Assembly (NCBI RefSeq): GCF_000364165.2
Contig: NZ_CP097810.1
Coordinates: 1,924,130 to 1,988,129, forward strand
From: Clostridium sp. MD294
Lineage (GTDB): Bacteria > Bacillota > Clostridia > Lachnospirales > Anaerotignaceae
Direction: 5' to 3'
Length of the DNA: 64,000 nt
Both the position numbers and the translations under genes were made by a program. Of the stretch, positions 31,335-40,973 are shown piece by piece; positions within the stretch are counted from its first letter, which is position 1, and each line of letters opens with the position of its first letter. The notes beneath the pieces are model-generated. The model worked only from the letters and a program-made list of their open reading frames with translations. It had not been told where the DNA came from and searched no databases.

Positions 31335-31718
31335 ATGGAATTAAATATAAATTCACCTGCCTATTTCAAAGAGCATTATGGTGTTGATGATGAAGTATAT
31401 AAGTTTTGTCAAAAAGCATATGTTTTTTTCAAGGATAAGGAATATAGCGATATTTTACATATTGTTGGCATCATTCCTGTTGTAGCTCCACAAGAAATAT
31501 ATGATAATGGAAAATGGCAAGAAAGTATCAAATTTCTTTGTAATAAAAGTATTGCTAGCATAACAATTAGAATGAATTTTGAAAATTACTACAAAGCGAA
31601 TAGTTTAGAGAAAGTAGAGCAAACAAAAGAAATGATTTTGACAGCGATAAAACGAATTAAATCTAAAGGTAAATTTAATTATAATAAATTCAAAAATGAT
31701 TTATTGTACTTAAAGTAA
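31335..31718 (+). CDS. Hypothetical protein between purC and purB
   Basis: I do not recognise this 127-residue protein. It starts at ATG 31335 after GGAGTG. It is cytoplasmic by appearance, with alternating helices and a hydrophobic centre (ILHIVGIIPVVAPQEIYDNG), followed by a basic C-terminus rich in Lys (IKRIKSKGKFNYNKFKNDLLY). The stand-alone arrangement with about 110-base gaps on both sides and its size would fit an immunity-type orphan, but nothing in the sequence proves that. Confidence 0.6.
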   Translation: MELNINSPAYFKEHYGVDDEVYKFCQKAYVFFKDKEYSDILHIVGIIPVVAPQEIYDNGKWQESIKFLCNKSIASITIRMNFENYYKANSLEKVEQTKEMILTAIKRIKSKGKFNYNKFKNDLLYLK

Positions 31719-31845
31719 TCGAATTTCAGTTTACGAAGCTATTAAACAAAAAATTCATAATTAGATACAGAAATATGTATTATGTTTCAAGTTTTATTCA
31801 ATGGAAACACTTTTCTGAAAAAAGACAAATAAAAAGGTGATATTT

Positions 31846-32388
31846 ATGAGTAAAAAAATAGTTGCTGTTTTATTATCTTTTATAATTTTTACTATAAATT
31901 GCTATGCAAATGAAATGCAACAGCCTATAATAAATACGGTTACTACAAATGATAATGATACTATATATTTTCCTAAATTTTTATCATTTGAAATAAAAAG
32001 TAATTTGTTTTATTTAGAGGGGGACACATTTGAAACAAATCATTGTCCTTATCTGTTAGAAAATGGTATGATAATGATACCTTTAAGAGATTTGTTTGAT
32101 GTTATTCGAAAGGCAGAAAAAACATATAATTTAACAGCGTGTGATTTAATATGGCATGAAAATACAAAACAAATAGAATGTCATATAGCACAAAGATGTA
32201 GTATGATACAAATAGAGAACAGCAAAATTTCATTCAATGGAGAAAAAGCTAGAGCGTTGGAATATCCTCTTGTAAATAAAGAAAATACAATTTATATTTC
32301 ATTAAAGGATATTGCGGTTATGTTTGGAAATAGTTTTTCTCAAAATTTTTATGATATAGAAAATAATAGATTTGGTGTCTGGGTATAA
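31846..32388 (+). CDS. Secreted protein with copper-amine-oxidase-N-like (stalk) domain
   Basis: 180 residues from ATG 31846 (AAAAAGGTGAT upstream; GTG 31837 lies in the ribosome site). Residues 1-23 are a signal peptide: basic KK, hydrophobic IVAVLLSFIIFTI, then CYANE with a likely AxA-type cut region. The mature part has MIMIPLRDLFDVI and NTIYISLKDIAVMFG, the paired M-V-P-L-R-x-L / hydrophobic-S-L-R-D-x-A motif of Cu_amine_oxidN1 domains found in Clostridia surface proteins. It likely acts outside the membrane; the ligand is unknown. It ends 31 bases before purB. Confidence 0.72.
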   Translation: MSKKIVAVLLSFIIFTINCYANEMQQPIINTVTTNDNDTIYFPKFLSFEIKSNLFYLEGDTFETNHCPYLLENGMIMIPLRDLFDVIRKAEKTYNLTACDLIWHENTKQIECHIAQRCSMIQIENSKISFNGEKARALEYPLVNKENTIYISLKDIAVMFGNSFSQNFYDIENNRFGVWV

Positions 32389-32419
32389 TCATTACTCAAA
32401 TATGGAAAGGAGTATACAA

Positions 32420-33853
32420 ATGAAACAACAATATCAGTCTCCATTAAATACAAGATATGCAAGTAAAGAAATGTCCCATTTATTTTCACAAGAATTTAAA
32501 TTTCAAACATGGAGAAAATTGTGGATTGCTTTAGCAGAAGCAGAAAAAGAGCTAGGACTTGCTATTACACAAGAACAAATTGACCAAATGAAAGCACATC
32601 AATATGATATTAACTATGAAGTGGCAGAAGCAAGAGAAAAAGAAGTGCGTCATGATGTTATGAGTCATGTATATGCTTTTGGAAAACAAGCACCAAAGGC
32701 AGAAGCGATTATTCATTTGGGAGCAACAAGCTGTTATGTAGGAGATAACACAGACATTATTATTATGACAGAAGCAATGAAACTCATTAGAAAAAAATTA
32801 TTAAATGTCATAAATGAACTTTCAAAATTTGCTTTAGAATATAAAGATATGCCAACATTAGGATTTACACATTTTCAGCCTGCACAAACTACAACAGTAG
32901 GAAAAAGAGCAACACTTTGGCTACAAGATTTAATGATGGATTTAGAAGATTTAGAATTTCAAATTAGTAAAGCGAAATTATTAGGCTCAAAAGGTACTAC
33001 AGGTACACAAGCTAGTTTTTTAGAATTATTTGATGGAGATAAACAAAAAGTGAAACAATTAGATGATATTATTGCCAATAAAATGGGTTATACAAATTAT
33101 TTTAAAGTATCAGGACAAACCTATCCTAGAAAATTAGATGCTCAAATATTAAATGTGCTTTCTTCTATTGCACAAAGTGCTTTTAAATTTAGTAATGATA
33201 TTAGACTGTTACAACATTTAAAAGAAATTGAAGAACCTTTTGAAAAAAGCCAAATAGGCTCTTCTGCTATGGCATATAAAAGAAATCCTATGCGTTGTGA
33301 AAGAATAGGCTCTCTTGCAAGATATGTCATTGCAGATGCTATCAATCCTGCAATTACATCTTCTATACAATGGTTTGAGAGAACATTAGATGACTCTGCC
33401 AATAAAAGAATTAGCATACCAGAGGCTTTTTTGTGTGTAGATGCCATATTGACATTATATAGAAATGTAGTTGATGGTTTAGTAGTATATCCTAAAGTCA
33501 TTAGAAAACATCTGAATGATGAACTACCATTTATGGCAACAGAAAATATTATGATGGACGCTGTAAAAAAAGGTGGAAACAGGCAGGAACTGCATGAAAG
33601 AATTAGAATACATTCTATGGAAGCAGGAAAAGTAGTCAAAATGGAAGGAAAACAAAATGATTTGTTACAAAGGATTGCAAATGATGCTGTTTTTGGCATG
33701 ACTATGGAAGAATTAGAAGCCATTATGATACCAGAAAATTTTGTTGGTATTGCACCAGAACAAACAGAAGATTATATTAAAAATTTTGTACAGCCTATGC
33801 TAGACAAAAATAAACAACTTTTAGAGGAAGAGGGAGAAGAAATAAGAGTATAA
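32420..33853 (+). CDS. purB: Adenylosuccinate lyase PurB
   Basis: 477 residues from ATG 32420 (AAAGGAG at 32406-32412); the open frame back to 32372 overlaps the previous gene and is not used. It cleaves SAICAR and adenylosuccinate in purine synthesis. Marks: SPLNTRYASKEM, HDVMSHVYAFG, HLGATSCYVGDN, GFTHFQPAQTTTVGKRA with the catalytic His, and the fumarase/lyase signature SSAMAYKRNPMRCER. Length is normal for the eukaryote-like/Clostridia branch. It is functionally paired with purC upstream. Confidence 0.96.
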   Translation: MKQQYQSPLNTRYASKEMSHLFSQEFKFQTWRKLWIALAEAEKELGLAITQEQIDQMKAHQYDINYEVAEAREKEVRHDVMSHVYAFGKQAPKAEAIIHLGATSCYVGDNTDIIIMTEAMKLIRKKLLNVINELSKFALEYKDMPTLGFTHFQPAQTTTVGKRATLWLQDLMMDLEDLEFQISKAKLLGSKGTTGTQASFLELFDGDKQKVKQLDDIIANKMGYTNYFKVSGQTYPRKLDAQILNVLSSIAQSAFKFSNDIRLLQHLKEIEEPFEKSQIGSSAMAYKRNPMRCERIGSLARYVIADAINPAITSSIQWFERTLDDSANKRISIPEAFLCVDAILTLYRNVVDGLVVYPKVIRKHLNDELPFMATENIMMDAVKKGGNRQELHERIRIHSMEAGKVVKMEGKQNDLLQRIANDAVFGMTMEELEAIMIPENFVGIAPEQTEDYIKNFVQPMLDKNKQLLEEEGEEIRV

Positions 33854-33871
33854 TATTTTTGTAAATATTTC

Positions 33872-33900
33872 TTGCATTTAATAGTATAAGGTGCTATACT
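33872..33900 (+). promoter_or_regulatory. Promoter of the rimP-nusA-infB operon
   Basis: TTGCAT (33872-33877), exactly 17 bases, TATACT (33895-33900) preceded by TGC (extended -10). Predicted start near 33907, giving a 70-base leader with a hairpin at 33931-33954. Confidence 0.82.
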
Positions 33901-33930
33901 AAAAGCAGTATCAATAGATTTTTATATCAA

Positions 33931-33954
33931 AAGAGTGGGTGAAAACCCACTCTT
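33931..33954 (+). promoter_or_regulatory. GNRA-capped hairpin in the rimP leader
   Basis: AAGAGTGGGT, loop GAAA, ACCCACTCTT: ten perfect pairs with a GAAA tetraloop, followed by AAATTTT rather than a clean T-run. It may be an attenuator or a stability element. Confidence 0.6.
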
Positions 33955-33977
33955 AAATTTTGTTATGAGGTGAGTTT

Positions 33978-34445
33978 GTGGCAAAACAAAATAATACAGA
34001 AAGTAAAGTATTAGCGATATTAGAGCCTATATTAGAAGAAAAAGCATTGGAATTAGCAGATTTAGAATTTGTAAAAGAAGGCCCTAATTGGTATTTAAGA
34101 GTATATATAGATAAAGATGGTGGTGTTACCATTGAGGATTGCGAAAATGTAAGCCGCATTTTGGAAAAAAAATTGGACGAGACAGACCCTATTGAGCAGG
34201 CTTATATATTAGAAGTAAGTTCTCCAGGCATTGACAGACCATTGAAAAAACCAGAACATTTTGAAAAATATATTGGAGAAATCATTGACATAAAATTGTA
34301 TAAACCATTAGAAGGCAAAAAAGAATATCAAGGAGAATTAAAACAATTTAATGATGGTGTAATTACCATAATAGAAGAAAATGGAACAGAAAAGCAGTTT
34401 GTACAAAAAGAAACGGCAAGTGTTCGTTTAGCAGTCATATTTTAG
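33978..34445 (+). CDS. rimP: Ribosome maturation factor RimP
   Basis: 155 residues from GTG 33978 (GAGGTGAG at 33967-33974). RimP assists 30S subunit assembly. Typical pattern: LELADLEFVKEGPNWYLRVYIDKDGGVTIEDCENVSR, then LEVSSPGIDRPLKKPEHFEKYIG. It is the first gene of the rimP-nusA-ylxR-ylxQ-infB-rbfA-nrnA-truB-ribF run. Length is usual (about 150). Confidence 0.95.
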   Translation: MAKQNNTESKVLAILEPILEEKALELADLEFVKEGPNWYLRVYIDKDGGVTIEDCENVSRILEKKLDETDPIEQAYILEVSSPGIDRPLKKPEHFEKYIGEIIDIKLYKPLEGKKEYQGELKQFNDGVITIIEENGTEKQFVQKETASVRLAVIF

Positions 34446-34516
34446 TTTACTGTCCGTTGTGAATGTATTTTTGGAACACAAAAATACAAATAGTATAAAA
34501 AGGAGAAATTAAAAAA

Positions 34517-35911
34517 ATGGATAGAGTAGAATTTATAAATGCGTTAAACCAAATTGAAAAGGAAAAAGGCATTGATAAAGAAGTGATATTTGAAGCGATA
34601 GAAACTTCTCTTGTATCAGCTTGTAAAAAAAATTTTGGTACAAGTCAAAATATAAAAGTTGTAATTAACCGTGAAACAGGAGATGTTTCTTGTTATGCAC
34701 AAAAAGAAGTAGTGGAAGAAGTAGAAGACAAAATGCTTCAGATTTCTTTAGAAGATGCAAGAAATATCAATCCTTATTTTATTATAGGTGATATTATTGA
34801 TATTGAAGTAACACCAAAGAATTTTGGCAGAATTTCAGCACAAACTGCGAAACAAGTAGTAGTTCAAAAATTTAGAGAAGCAGAAAGAGAAATACTTTAT
34901 AATCAATACATTACAAAAGAAAAAGATATTATGACAGGCATTGTACAAAGACGAGAAAGAAAAAATGTGATTGTACAATTAGGAAAAATTGATGCGATAT
35001 TAACACCAAATGAGCAAATTCCTTTTGAAGAATATAATTTTATGGATAGAATAAAAGTTTATGTTTTAGAAGTAAAACAAAGTACAAAAGGCCCTCAAAT
35101 TTATGTTTCTAGAACACACCCAGAATTAGTAAAAAGACTTTTTGAACAGGAAGTGCCAGAAGTATATGATGGAACTGTAGAAATAAAAAGTATTGCAAGA
35201 GAGGCAGGCTCTAGGACAAAAATTGCAGTTTACACAAAAGATAAAAATGTGGATGCTTTAGGGGCTTGTGTAGGGCAAAATGGTTATAGAGTAAATGTTA
35301 TTGTAAATGAATTACATGGCGAAAAAATAGATGTTATTAACTGGAGTGAAGACCCTAAAGAATTTATTGCAGCAGCATTAAGTCCTTCTAAAGTAGTAGC
35401 TGTTGCTATCAATGAACAAGAACAAAGTGCAAAAATTGTGGTACCTGACCATCAACTTTCACTTGCAATAGGAAAAGAAGGACAAAATGCAAGACTTTCT
35501 GCAAAATTGACAGGCTGGAGAATTGATATTAAAAGTGAAACACAGGCAAGAGAAACAAACTTTTTAGAACAAGAAAATGAATTAAAATGTAATAAAGAAG
35601 AAAGTGAACAAGAAAGAATGTTACGTTTGTGTCAAGAGGCTTTTGCAGATTTAGAAGAACCAGAAGAAGAAACTTCTGAGGATTTTGAACAAAAACAAGA
35701 ACAAGAAATAGAAGAAGTAAAAGAAATAGAAGAAATAAAAGAAATAGAAGAAGTAGAAGACATAGAAGAAATGTATGATGAAACAGAATATGATATGAAA
35801 AAGCTTGCTTGTTCTATATGCGGCCATGTATGTGAAGGCGGTTTTATACCAAAACAATGCCCTACTTGTGGAGCAGATACAGATGAATTTATGGAGCAAT
35901 TTGAGGAATAA
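34517..35911 (+). CDS. nusA: Transcription factor NusA with C-terminal Glu-rich linker and rubredoxin-like zinc ribbon
   Basis: 464 residues from ATG 34517. Residues 1-350 are a normal NusA: N-terminal polymerase-binding domain, S1 domain (GIVQRRERKNVIVQLGKIDAIL), KH1 and KH2 with GACVGQNGYRVN and AIGKEGQNARLSAKLTGW. Clostridia NusA usually ends near 350-400. Here an acidic tail follows (about 375-425) with repeated EIEEIKEIEEV units, then Cys432-x2-Cys435 ... Cys448-x2-Cys451 in CSICGHVCEGG and PKQCPTCGAD, a rubredoxin/rubrerythrin-type zinc or iron site. The fusion is in one uninterrupted frame. Its role is unknown; metal- or redox-linked control is speculation. Confidence 0.93.
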   Translation: MDRVEFINALNQIEKEKGIDKEVIFEAIETSLVSACKKNFGTSQNIKVVINRETGDVSCYAQKEVVEEVEDKMLQISLEDARNINPYFIIGDIIDIEVTPKNFGRISAQTAKQVVVQKFREAEREILYNQYITKEKDIMTGIVQRRERKNVIVQLGKIDAILTPNEQIPFEEYNFMDRIKVYVLEVKQSTKGPQIYVSRTHPELVKRLFEQEVPEVYDGTVEIKSIAREAGSRTKIAVYTKDKNVDALGACVGQNGYRVNVIVNELHGEKIDVINWSEDPKEFIAAALSPSKVVAVAINEQEQSAKIVVPDHQLSLAIGKEGQNARLSAKLTGWRIDIKSETQARETNFLEQENELKCNKEESEQERMLRLCQEAFADLEEPEEETSEDFEQKQEQEIEEVKEIEEIKEIEEVEDIEEMYDETEYDMKKLACSICGHVCEGGFIPKQCPTCGADTDEFMEQFEE

Positions 35912-35999
35912 CAACAATAATAATGATAATAAAATTTTTATTACAGCAAAATTCTTTGTAAGGCTTTCTTTCTAGAAAGCATGAAAGGAGGTTTTATTT

Positions 36000-36278
36000 A
36001 TGAAACAAAGAAAAATTCCATTAAGAAAATGTACTGGCTGCCAAGAAATGAAAAATAAAAAAGAAATGATACGAATTGTACACAATGAGCAAGACGAGTT
36101 TTTTCTGGATACAACAGGAAAAAAACCAGGACGTGGTGCATATATCTGTCCTAATATAGAATGTTTAGAAAAAGCACAAAAATCAAAAGGATTAGATAGG
36201 TCTTTCAAAAAAGCTGTACCTAAAGAGGTTTATGAACAATTAGCAAAACAATTGTGTGGTGAGATAAAAAATGGATAA
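36000..36278 (+). CDS. ylxR: YlxR (RnpM) RNA-binding protein
   Basis: 92 residues from ATG 36000 (GAAAGGAGG upstream). It contains IPLRKCTGCQEMKNKKEMIRIV and GRGAYICPNIECLEKAQK, the two halves of the YlxR/DUF448 family, where G-R-G-A-Y is invariant. YlxR binds RNase P in Bacillus and lies in nusA-infB operons. It overlaps the next gene by eight bases. Length is typical (about 90). Confidence 0.93.
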   Translation: MKQRKIPLRKCTGCQEMKNKKEMIRIVHNEQDEFFLDTTGKKPGRGAYICPNIECLEKAQKSKGLDRSFKKAVPKEVYEQLAKQLCGEIKNG

Positions 36279-36570
36279 AATATATTCTTTTTTAGGACTT
36301 TGTCAAAAGGCAGGTAAAGTAGTTTCTGGTGAAGTTGGTTGTGAAATAGCAGTCAGAAATAAAACAGCGAAATTACTTTTATTAGCAGAAGATGCCTCAG
36401 AAAATACCCAAAAAAAATTTCAAAATAGTGCTGCTTATTATCATATTCCAATTTTGGTATTAGGTTCTAAACAAAGAATTGGTATGGCATTGGGAAAAGA
36501 AAGCAGAGCTATAATAGCAATAACAGAAGAAGGATTTGCAAAAAGTATATTACAAAAAATAGAACAATAA
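36271..36570 (+). CDS. ylxQ: L7Ae-family RNA-binding protein YlxQ
   Basis: 99 residues from ATG 36271, overlapping ylxR by eight bases. [22 protein letters not shown] and [18 protein letters not shown] are the L7Ae/L30e/YlxQ signatures (GLxxxAGKxxSG, LLLxAxDAS). These proteins bind kink-turn RNA. Its conserved position before infB makes the identity sure; the exact RNA target is not known. Confidence 0.92.
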   Translation: MDKIYSFLGLCQKAGKVVSGEVGCEIAVRNKTAKLLLLAEDASENTQKKFQNSAAYYHIPILVLGSKQRIGMALGKESRAIIAITEEGFAKSILQKIEQ

Positions 36571-36589
36571 AATTATTGGAGGTGGAGCA

Positions 36590-38695
36590 ATGCCTAATAT
36601 TAGAATTTATGAGCTTGCAAAAATGTTAAAAATAGAAAATAAAGAATTGATTGAAAAATTGAAAGAATTGGGTATTGAAGTAAAAAGTCATATGAGCGGT
36701 TTAAAAGAAGAAGATGCAGCAGTTGTAATGGAAGTTTTTGGATTACAACAAAATGAGGATATTATTATCGCACAAGAGAAAACAGTAGAAGAACAAAAAG
36801 AACAAAAAATTACTGTGGAACAAACACAAGAGTATCAAAACAATAAAAAGGGGAAACATAAAAAAGAAAAAAATCAGAAACAGGATTTTCATACAACAGA
36901 ACAAAAACAATATGCTATAGAAGAAAAAATAGAAGAAGATGTAACAGTAAAATATATCAGTGAAAATCCAACTGTAAAAGAACTTGCAGAAGTGCTTGAT
37001 AAAAATGCGTCAGAAATTGTAAAATCTCTTATGAAAAAGGGCATTATGGCAGCTATTAACCAAAATATTGAGTTTGATATGGCGGTTACTATTGCAGAGG
37101 AATTTGACATTATATTAGAAAAAAAAGAAGAAAAAGATATTATGGAAGAAGTATTTGGGCAAGAGGAAGAAGACAACGAGAAGGATTTAAAAGAAAGACC
37201 TCCTGTTGTAGTTGTTATGGGACACGTTGACCATGGTAAAACTTCTCTTTTAGACTCTATTCGTCACAGTAGTGTAACAAGCAATGAAGCAGGTGGTATT
37301 ACACAGCATATAGGTGCTTATACTGTACAGATTGATGGAAAACCAATTACTTTTTTAGATACACCAGGACATGAAGCATTTACTGCTATGAGAATGAGAG
37401 GAGCACAAATTACAGATATTGCTGTATTAGTTGTAGCAGCAGATGATGGTGTTATGCCTCAAACAATAGAAGCTATTAACCATGCTAAAGCAGCAGGTGT
37501 AGAAATTATTGTTGCTATCAATAAAATGGATAAACCATCTGCAAATCCAGATAGAGTAAAACAGGAATTGACAGAATATGGCCTTTTGGCAGAAGATTGG
37601 GGAGGAGAAACGATTTGTGTTCCAGTTTCTGCTGTAAATAAAGAAGGTATTGACCAACTTTTAGAAATGATTACATTAGTTGCAGAAATGAAAGAATTAA
37701 GAGCTAATCCTAATAAAAAAGCAAGAGGTGCTATTGTAGAAGCACAGCTTGACAAAGGTAGAGGCTCTGTTGCTACTGTATTGGTACAAAATGGTACACT
37801 TCATGTAGGTGACCCTATTGTGGCAGGCAGTGCTTATGGCAAAATTAGAGCAATGACAGATGATAAAGGTAGACGTGTAAAAAAAGCAGGCCCTTCTACA
37901 CCTGTAGAAATTTTAGGCCTTTCAGAAGTACCTACAGCAGGCGATACTTTTTATGTAGCAGAAAATGAAAAACAAGCAAGACAAGTAGCAGAAAGTATTA
38001 TCGCAAAAAATAGAGAAAATTTGATAAAAGATACGCCACAAAAAGTATCTCTTGACGATTTGTTTACACAAATACAGTCTGGAAATGTAAAAGACTTAAA
38101 TATTGTAGTAAAGGCAGACGTACAAGGTTCTGTTGAGGCAGTACGTCAAAGTTTAGAAAGACTTTCTAATGAAGAAGTACGTATTCGCATTATTCATGGT
38201 GGTGTAGGTACAATTACAGAGTCTGATGTTATGCTTGCTTCTGCATCAAATGCTATTATTATTGGTTTTAATGTACGTCCTGAACCTGCTGCAAAATTAT
38301 TTGCAGATGAAGAAAAAGTCGATGTTCGTCTTTACAGAGTAATTTATAATGCTATTGAAGATATTACAGCAGCTATGAAAGGTATGCTTGACCCAGTATA
38401 CGAGGAAAAAGTATTAGGTCATGCAGAAATTCGCCAACTCTTTAAAGCTTCTGGTGTAGGCAATATTGCAGGTAGTTATGTATTGGACGGAAAATTCGAA
38501 AGAAATTGTCAGGTTAGAATTACAAGAGATGGTATTGTAGTATTTGAAGGAGAATTAGAAAGCTTAAAGCGTTTTAAAGATGATGTAAAAGAAGTTGCTG
38601 CAGGATATGAATGTGGTCTTGTATTTAAAAAATTTAATGACATTAAAGTAGGCGATTTTGTAGAAGCCTTTAAAATGGTAGAAGTACCAAGATAA
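36590..38695 (+). CDS. infB: Translation initiation factor IF-2
   Basis: 701 residues from ATG 36590 (GGAGGTGG upstream). It has two IF2_N modules (residues 1-50, and 125-180 with [21 protein letters not shown]) separated by a Gln/Lys/Glu-rich linker, then the GTPase domain with G1 [10 protein letters not shown]3 DTPGHEAF and G4 NKMD, domain II, domain III ([16 protein letters not shown]) and the C-terminal fMet-tRNA-binding barrel. It places initiator tRNA on the 30S subunit. Length is normal for Clostridia (680-1000). Confidence 0.97.
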   Translation: MPNIRIYELAKMLKIENKELIEKLKELGIEVKSHMSGLKEEDAAVVMEVFGLQQNEDIIIAQEKTVEEQKEQKITVEQTQEYQNNKKGKHKKEKNQKQDFHTTEQKQYAIEEKIEEDVTVKYISENPTVKELAEVLDKNASEIVKSLMKKGIMAAINQNIEFDMAVTIAEEFDIILEKKEEKDIMEEVFGQEEEDNEKDLKERPPVVVVMGHVDHGKTSLLDSIRHSSVTSNEAGGITQHIGAYTVQIDGKPITFLDTPGHEAFTAMRMRGAQITDIAVLVVAADDGVMPQTIEAINHAKAAGVEIIVAINKMDKPSANPDRVKQELTEYGLLAEDWGGETICVPVSAVNKEGIDQLLEMITLVAEMKELRANPNKKARGAIVEAQLDKGRGSVATVLVQNGTLHVGDPIVAGSAYGKIRAMTDDKGRRVKKAGPSTPVEILGLSEVPTAGDTFYVAENEKQARQVAESIIAKNRENLIKDTPQKVSLDDLFTQIQSGNVKDLNIVVKADVQGSVEAVRQSLERLSNEEVRIRIIHGGVGTITESDVMLASASNAIIIGFNVRPEPAAKLFADEEKVDVRLYRVIYNAIEDITAAMKGMLDPVYEEKVLGHAEIRQLFKASGVGNIAGSYVLDGKFERNCQVRITRDGIVVFEGELESLKRFKDDVKEVAAGYECGLVFKKFNDIKVGDFVEAFKMVEVPR

Positions 38696-38709
38696 ATAGG
38701 AGAAAAATT

Positions 38710-39084
38710 ATGAAAAATAATAACAGAATTTCTCGTATTAATGATGAAATTATGAAAGAACTTTCTCAAATAATACGTTTTGAAGTAAAAGACCCTCGTA
38801 TAAATGCTATGACAAGTGTAATACGAGTGGATACTACTGCAGATTTAAAATATTGTAAAGTATTTGTATCTGTATTAGGACAAGAAGAAGAAAAACAAAA
38901 TGTAATGAAGGGATTAAAAAATGCAAGTGGTTTTATAAGACATTTGATAGCAGAAAGAGTGAATTTACGTTTTACACCAGAGTTGCAATTTAAATTAGAT
39001 GAAACAACAGAATATGCTATTCATATGAACCAGCTTATGGAACAAGTTGCAAAAGAGAGAGAAGCAAGGGAAACTGGTGAATAA
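38710..39084 (+). CDS. rbfA: Ribosome-binding factor A
   Basis: 124 residues from ATG 38710 (TAGGAGAA upstream). KH-like RbfA fold: INDEIMKELSQIIRFEVKDPRI, VIRVDTTADLKYCKVFVSVLG, and LRFTPELQFKLDETTEYAIHM. RbfA helps 16S rRNA 5' end maturation, cold adaptation and 30S assembly. It stands right after infB, the standard order, with nrnA two bases downstream. Confidence 0.95.
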   Translation: MKNNNRISRINDEIMKELSQIIRFEVKDPRINAMTSVIRVDTTADLKYCKVFVSVLGQEEEKQNVMKGLKNASGFIRHLIAERVNLRFTPELQFKLDETTEYAIHMNQLMEQVAKEREARETGE

Positions 39085-39086
39085 AA

Positions 39087-40046
39087 ATGAATAACACATT
39101 TGAACAAATAAAAGAAGCATTACAACATTGCCAAAATATCGCCATTGGGGGACATCAAAACCCCGATGGTGATGCAGTAGGTGCTTGTTTTGCTCTTGCC
39201 TATGCTTTACAAAAACAAGGAAAAAATGTATCTGTAGTTTTAGAGGAATTTTCAAATAAATATGATATAATTGCAGATAAAAATTTATTATTACCAATAG
39301 AAAAATATACTGATACAGTATTTGATGCTTTTATAGCATTAGATAGCGGAGATAAACAACGCTTAGGAGAGGCACAGCAAATTTTTGATAAAACAAAACA
39401 GAAAATAAATATTGACCATCATATTAGTAATACTTATTTTGGTGAGTATAATTATGTAAATAGTGATGCTTCTTCTACTTCTGAAATTATATATCAGTAT
39501 TTAAGAGATGATACTGTATTAAATCAAAAGATTGCCTCAGCACTTTATGCAGGAATACTCTATGACACAGCAGGATTTCGCCATAGTTCTACAACGCCTA
39601 TAACAATGACAGCAGCAGCAGAACTAATGACGTATTCTATTCCAGCAAATAAAATTTATACTACATTTTTTGACAATAGAACTTTTTCAGAATTAAAGCT
39701 ATTAGCTAAAGCATTTGAAAAAGCAGAAAGATATTTTAATGGAAATGTCATTTATACTTTTTTGACACAAAAAGACATTGAACAATGTCATGGTACGAGC
39801 AAAGAAGTGGATAGCATTGTTAATTTTATAAAAGGGGTAGAAGGCATTAAAATTGCTTGCTTTATTTATCAAAAAGGAGAAAATGAAGTAAAAGCAAGTT
39901 TTAGAGGAGAAGACGGATTTGACGTTTGCAAATTAGCCCAAAGCTTTGGTGGAGGCGGTCATGTCAAAGCAGCAGGCTGTACCATTTACAGTACAATAGA
40001 ACAGGCATGGCATGATATACAGTTAAAAATGTCTGAGTTATTTTAA
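39087..40046 (+). CDS. nrnA: Oligoribonuclease NrnA (DHH/DHHA1 phosphoesterase)
   Basis: 319 residues from ATG 39087, two bases after the rbfA stop. The DHH part has GGHQNPDGDAVGACFAL (metal site), ALDSGDKQRLGEA and the DHH motif INIDHHISN, then a DHHA1 domain ending FGGGGHVKAAGC. NrnA degrades nanoRNAs and pAp, and in some species cyclic dinucleotide products. Order rbfA-nrnA-truB is conserved in Clostridia and Bacilli. Length is typical (about 320). Confidence 0.94.
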   Translation: MNNTFEQIKEALQHCQNIAIGGHQNPDGDAVGACFALAYALQKQGKNVSVVLEEFSNKYDIIADKNLLLPIEKYTDTVFDAFIALDSGDKQRLGEAQQIFDKTKQKINIDHHISNTYFGEYNYVNSDASSTSEIIYQYLRDDTVLNQKIASALYAGILYDTAGFRHSSTTPITMTAAAELMTYSIPANKIYTTFFDNRTFSELKLLAKAFEKAERYFNGNVIYTFLTQKDIEQCHGTSKEVDSIVNFIKGVEGIKIACFIYQKGENEVKASFRGEDGFDVCKLAQSFGGGGHVKAAGCTIYSTIEQAWHDIQLKMSELF

Positions 40047-40056
40047 GGGGAATAGT

Positions 40057-40962
40057 ATGGACGGTATTTTCAATATTTATAAACAAAAGGGATTTACATC
40101 TCATGATGTTGTTGCAGTAGTGCGTAAAATAATACAACAAAAAAAAGTAGGACATACAGGCACATTAGACCCTGATGCAGAAGGCGTTTTGCCTATTTGC
40201 GTAGGAAAAGGTACAAAATTAGCTGATTATATTATGAATGGCAAAAAAAGTTATAGAGCTGTTGTAGTATTGGGCATAACTACAACAACACAAGATGCTT
40301 CTGGTGAAATATTACAAAAAAAAGAAGTTATATTTGAACAACAGAAAATAGAACAAGTAGTACAATCTTTTTTAGGTACTTATTATCAAACGCCTCCTAT
40401 GTATTCTGCAATTAAAGTAAATGGTAAAAAATTATATGAATTGGCAAGAGAAGGAAAAGAAATAGAAAGAAAACAAAGAGAGATTACAATATTTGATATT
40501 CATATTACGAAATTTATGCCACCTGACCAATTTGAAATAGATGTTGTTTGTTCAAAAGGAACTTATATTAGAACACTTTGTGCAGATATTGGCGAAAAAT
40601 TAGGTTGTGGTGCATATATGAGTTCTCTTTTGAGAACTTCTTCGGGTATGTTTTCATTAGACACTGCTATTACATTGGAACAATTAAAAGAATTAGCAGA
40701 AAAAAATCAGTTACAAAAAGCATTACTTCCTTTGAATACTGTGTTAGAAAAATATAACAGTATTGTAGTATCTCAAAAGGCAAATATACTATTGTACAAT
40801 GGAAATAAAATTTATGAAGCTTTTTTTGAAAAAATAAAAGGAAATATTACAAAAGGACAAATTGTGATAGGATATGACAGTAATAATACACTAATTGGTA
40901 TATATGAAATCATAACAGAAAAAAATGGGCTATGTATGAAGCCTTTAAAAATATTACTTTAA
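40057..40962 (+). CDS. truB: tRNA pseudouridine-55 synthase TruB
   Basis: 301 residues from ATG 40057 (AAGGGGAA upstream). GIFNIYKQKGFTSHDVVAVVRK, KKVGHTGTLDPDAEGVLPIC with the catalytic Asp in GTLDPDA, PMYSAIKVNGKKLYELAREG and VCSKGTYIRTLCADIGEKLG are the family signatures. It makes pseudouridine 55 in the T-loop. The C-terminal PUA-like domain is short. Length is normal. Confidence 0.96.
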   Translation: MDGIFNIYKQKGFTSHDVVAVVRKIIQQKKVGHTGTLDPDAEGVLPICVGKGTKLADYIMNGKKSYRAVVVLGITTTTQDASGEILQKKEVIFEQQKIEQVVQSFLGTYYQTPPMYSAIKVNGKKLYELAREGKEIERKQREITIFDIHITKFMPPDQFEIDVVCSKGTYIRTLCADIGEKLGCGAYMSSLLRTSSGMFSLDTAITLEQLKELAEKNQLQKALLPLNTVLEKYNSIVVSQKANILLYNGNKIYEAFFEKIKGNITKGQIVIGYDSNNTLIGIYEIITEKNGLCMKPLKILL

Positions 40963-40973
40963 AGGAGTCAATC

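Noticed and set aside
33142-33723. 193-codon minus-strand frame opposite purB
   Set aside because: purB is complete and conserved here; the antisense frame is a shadow.
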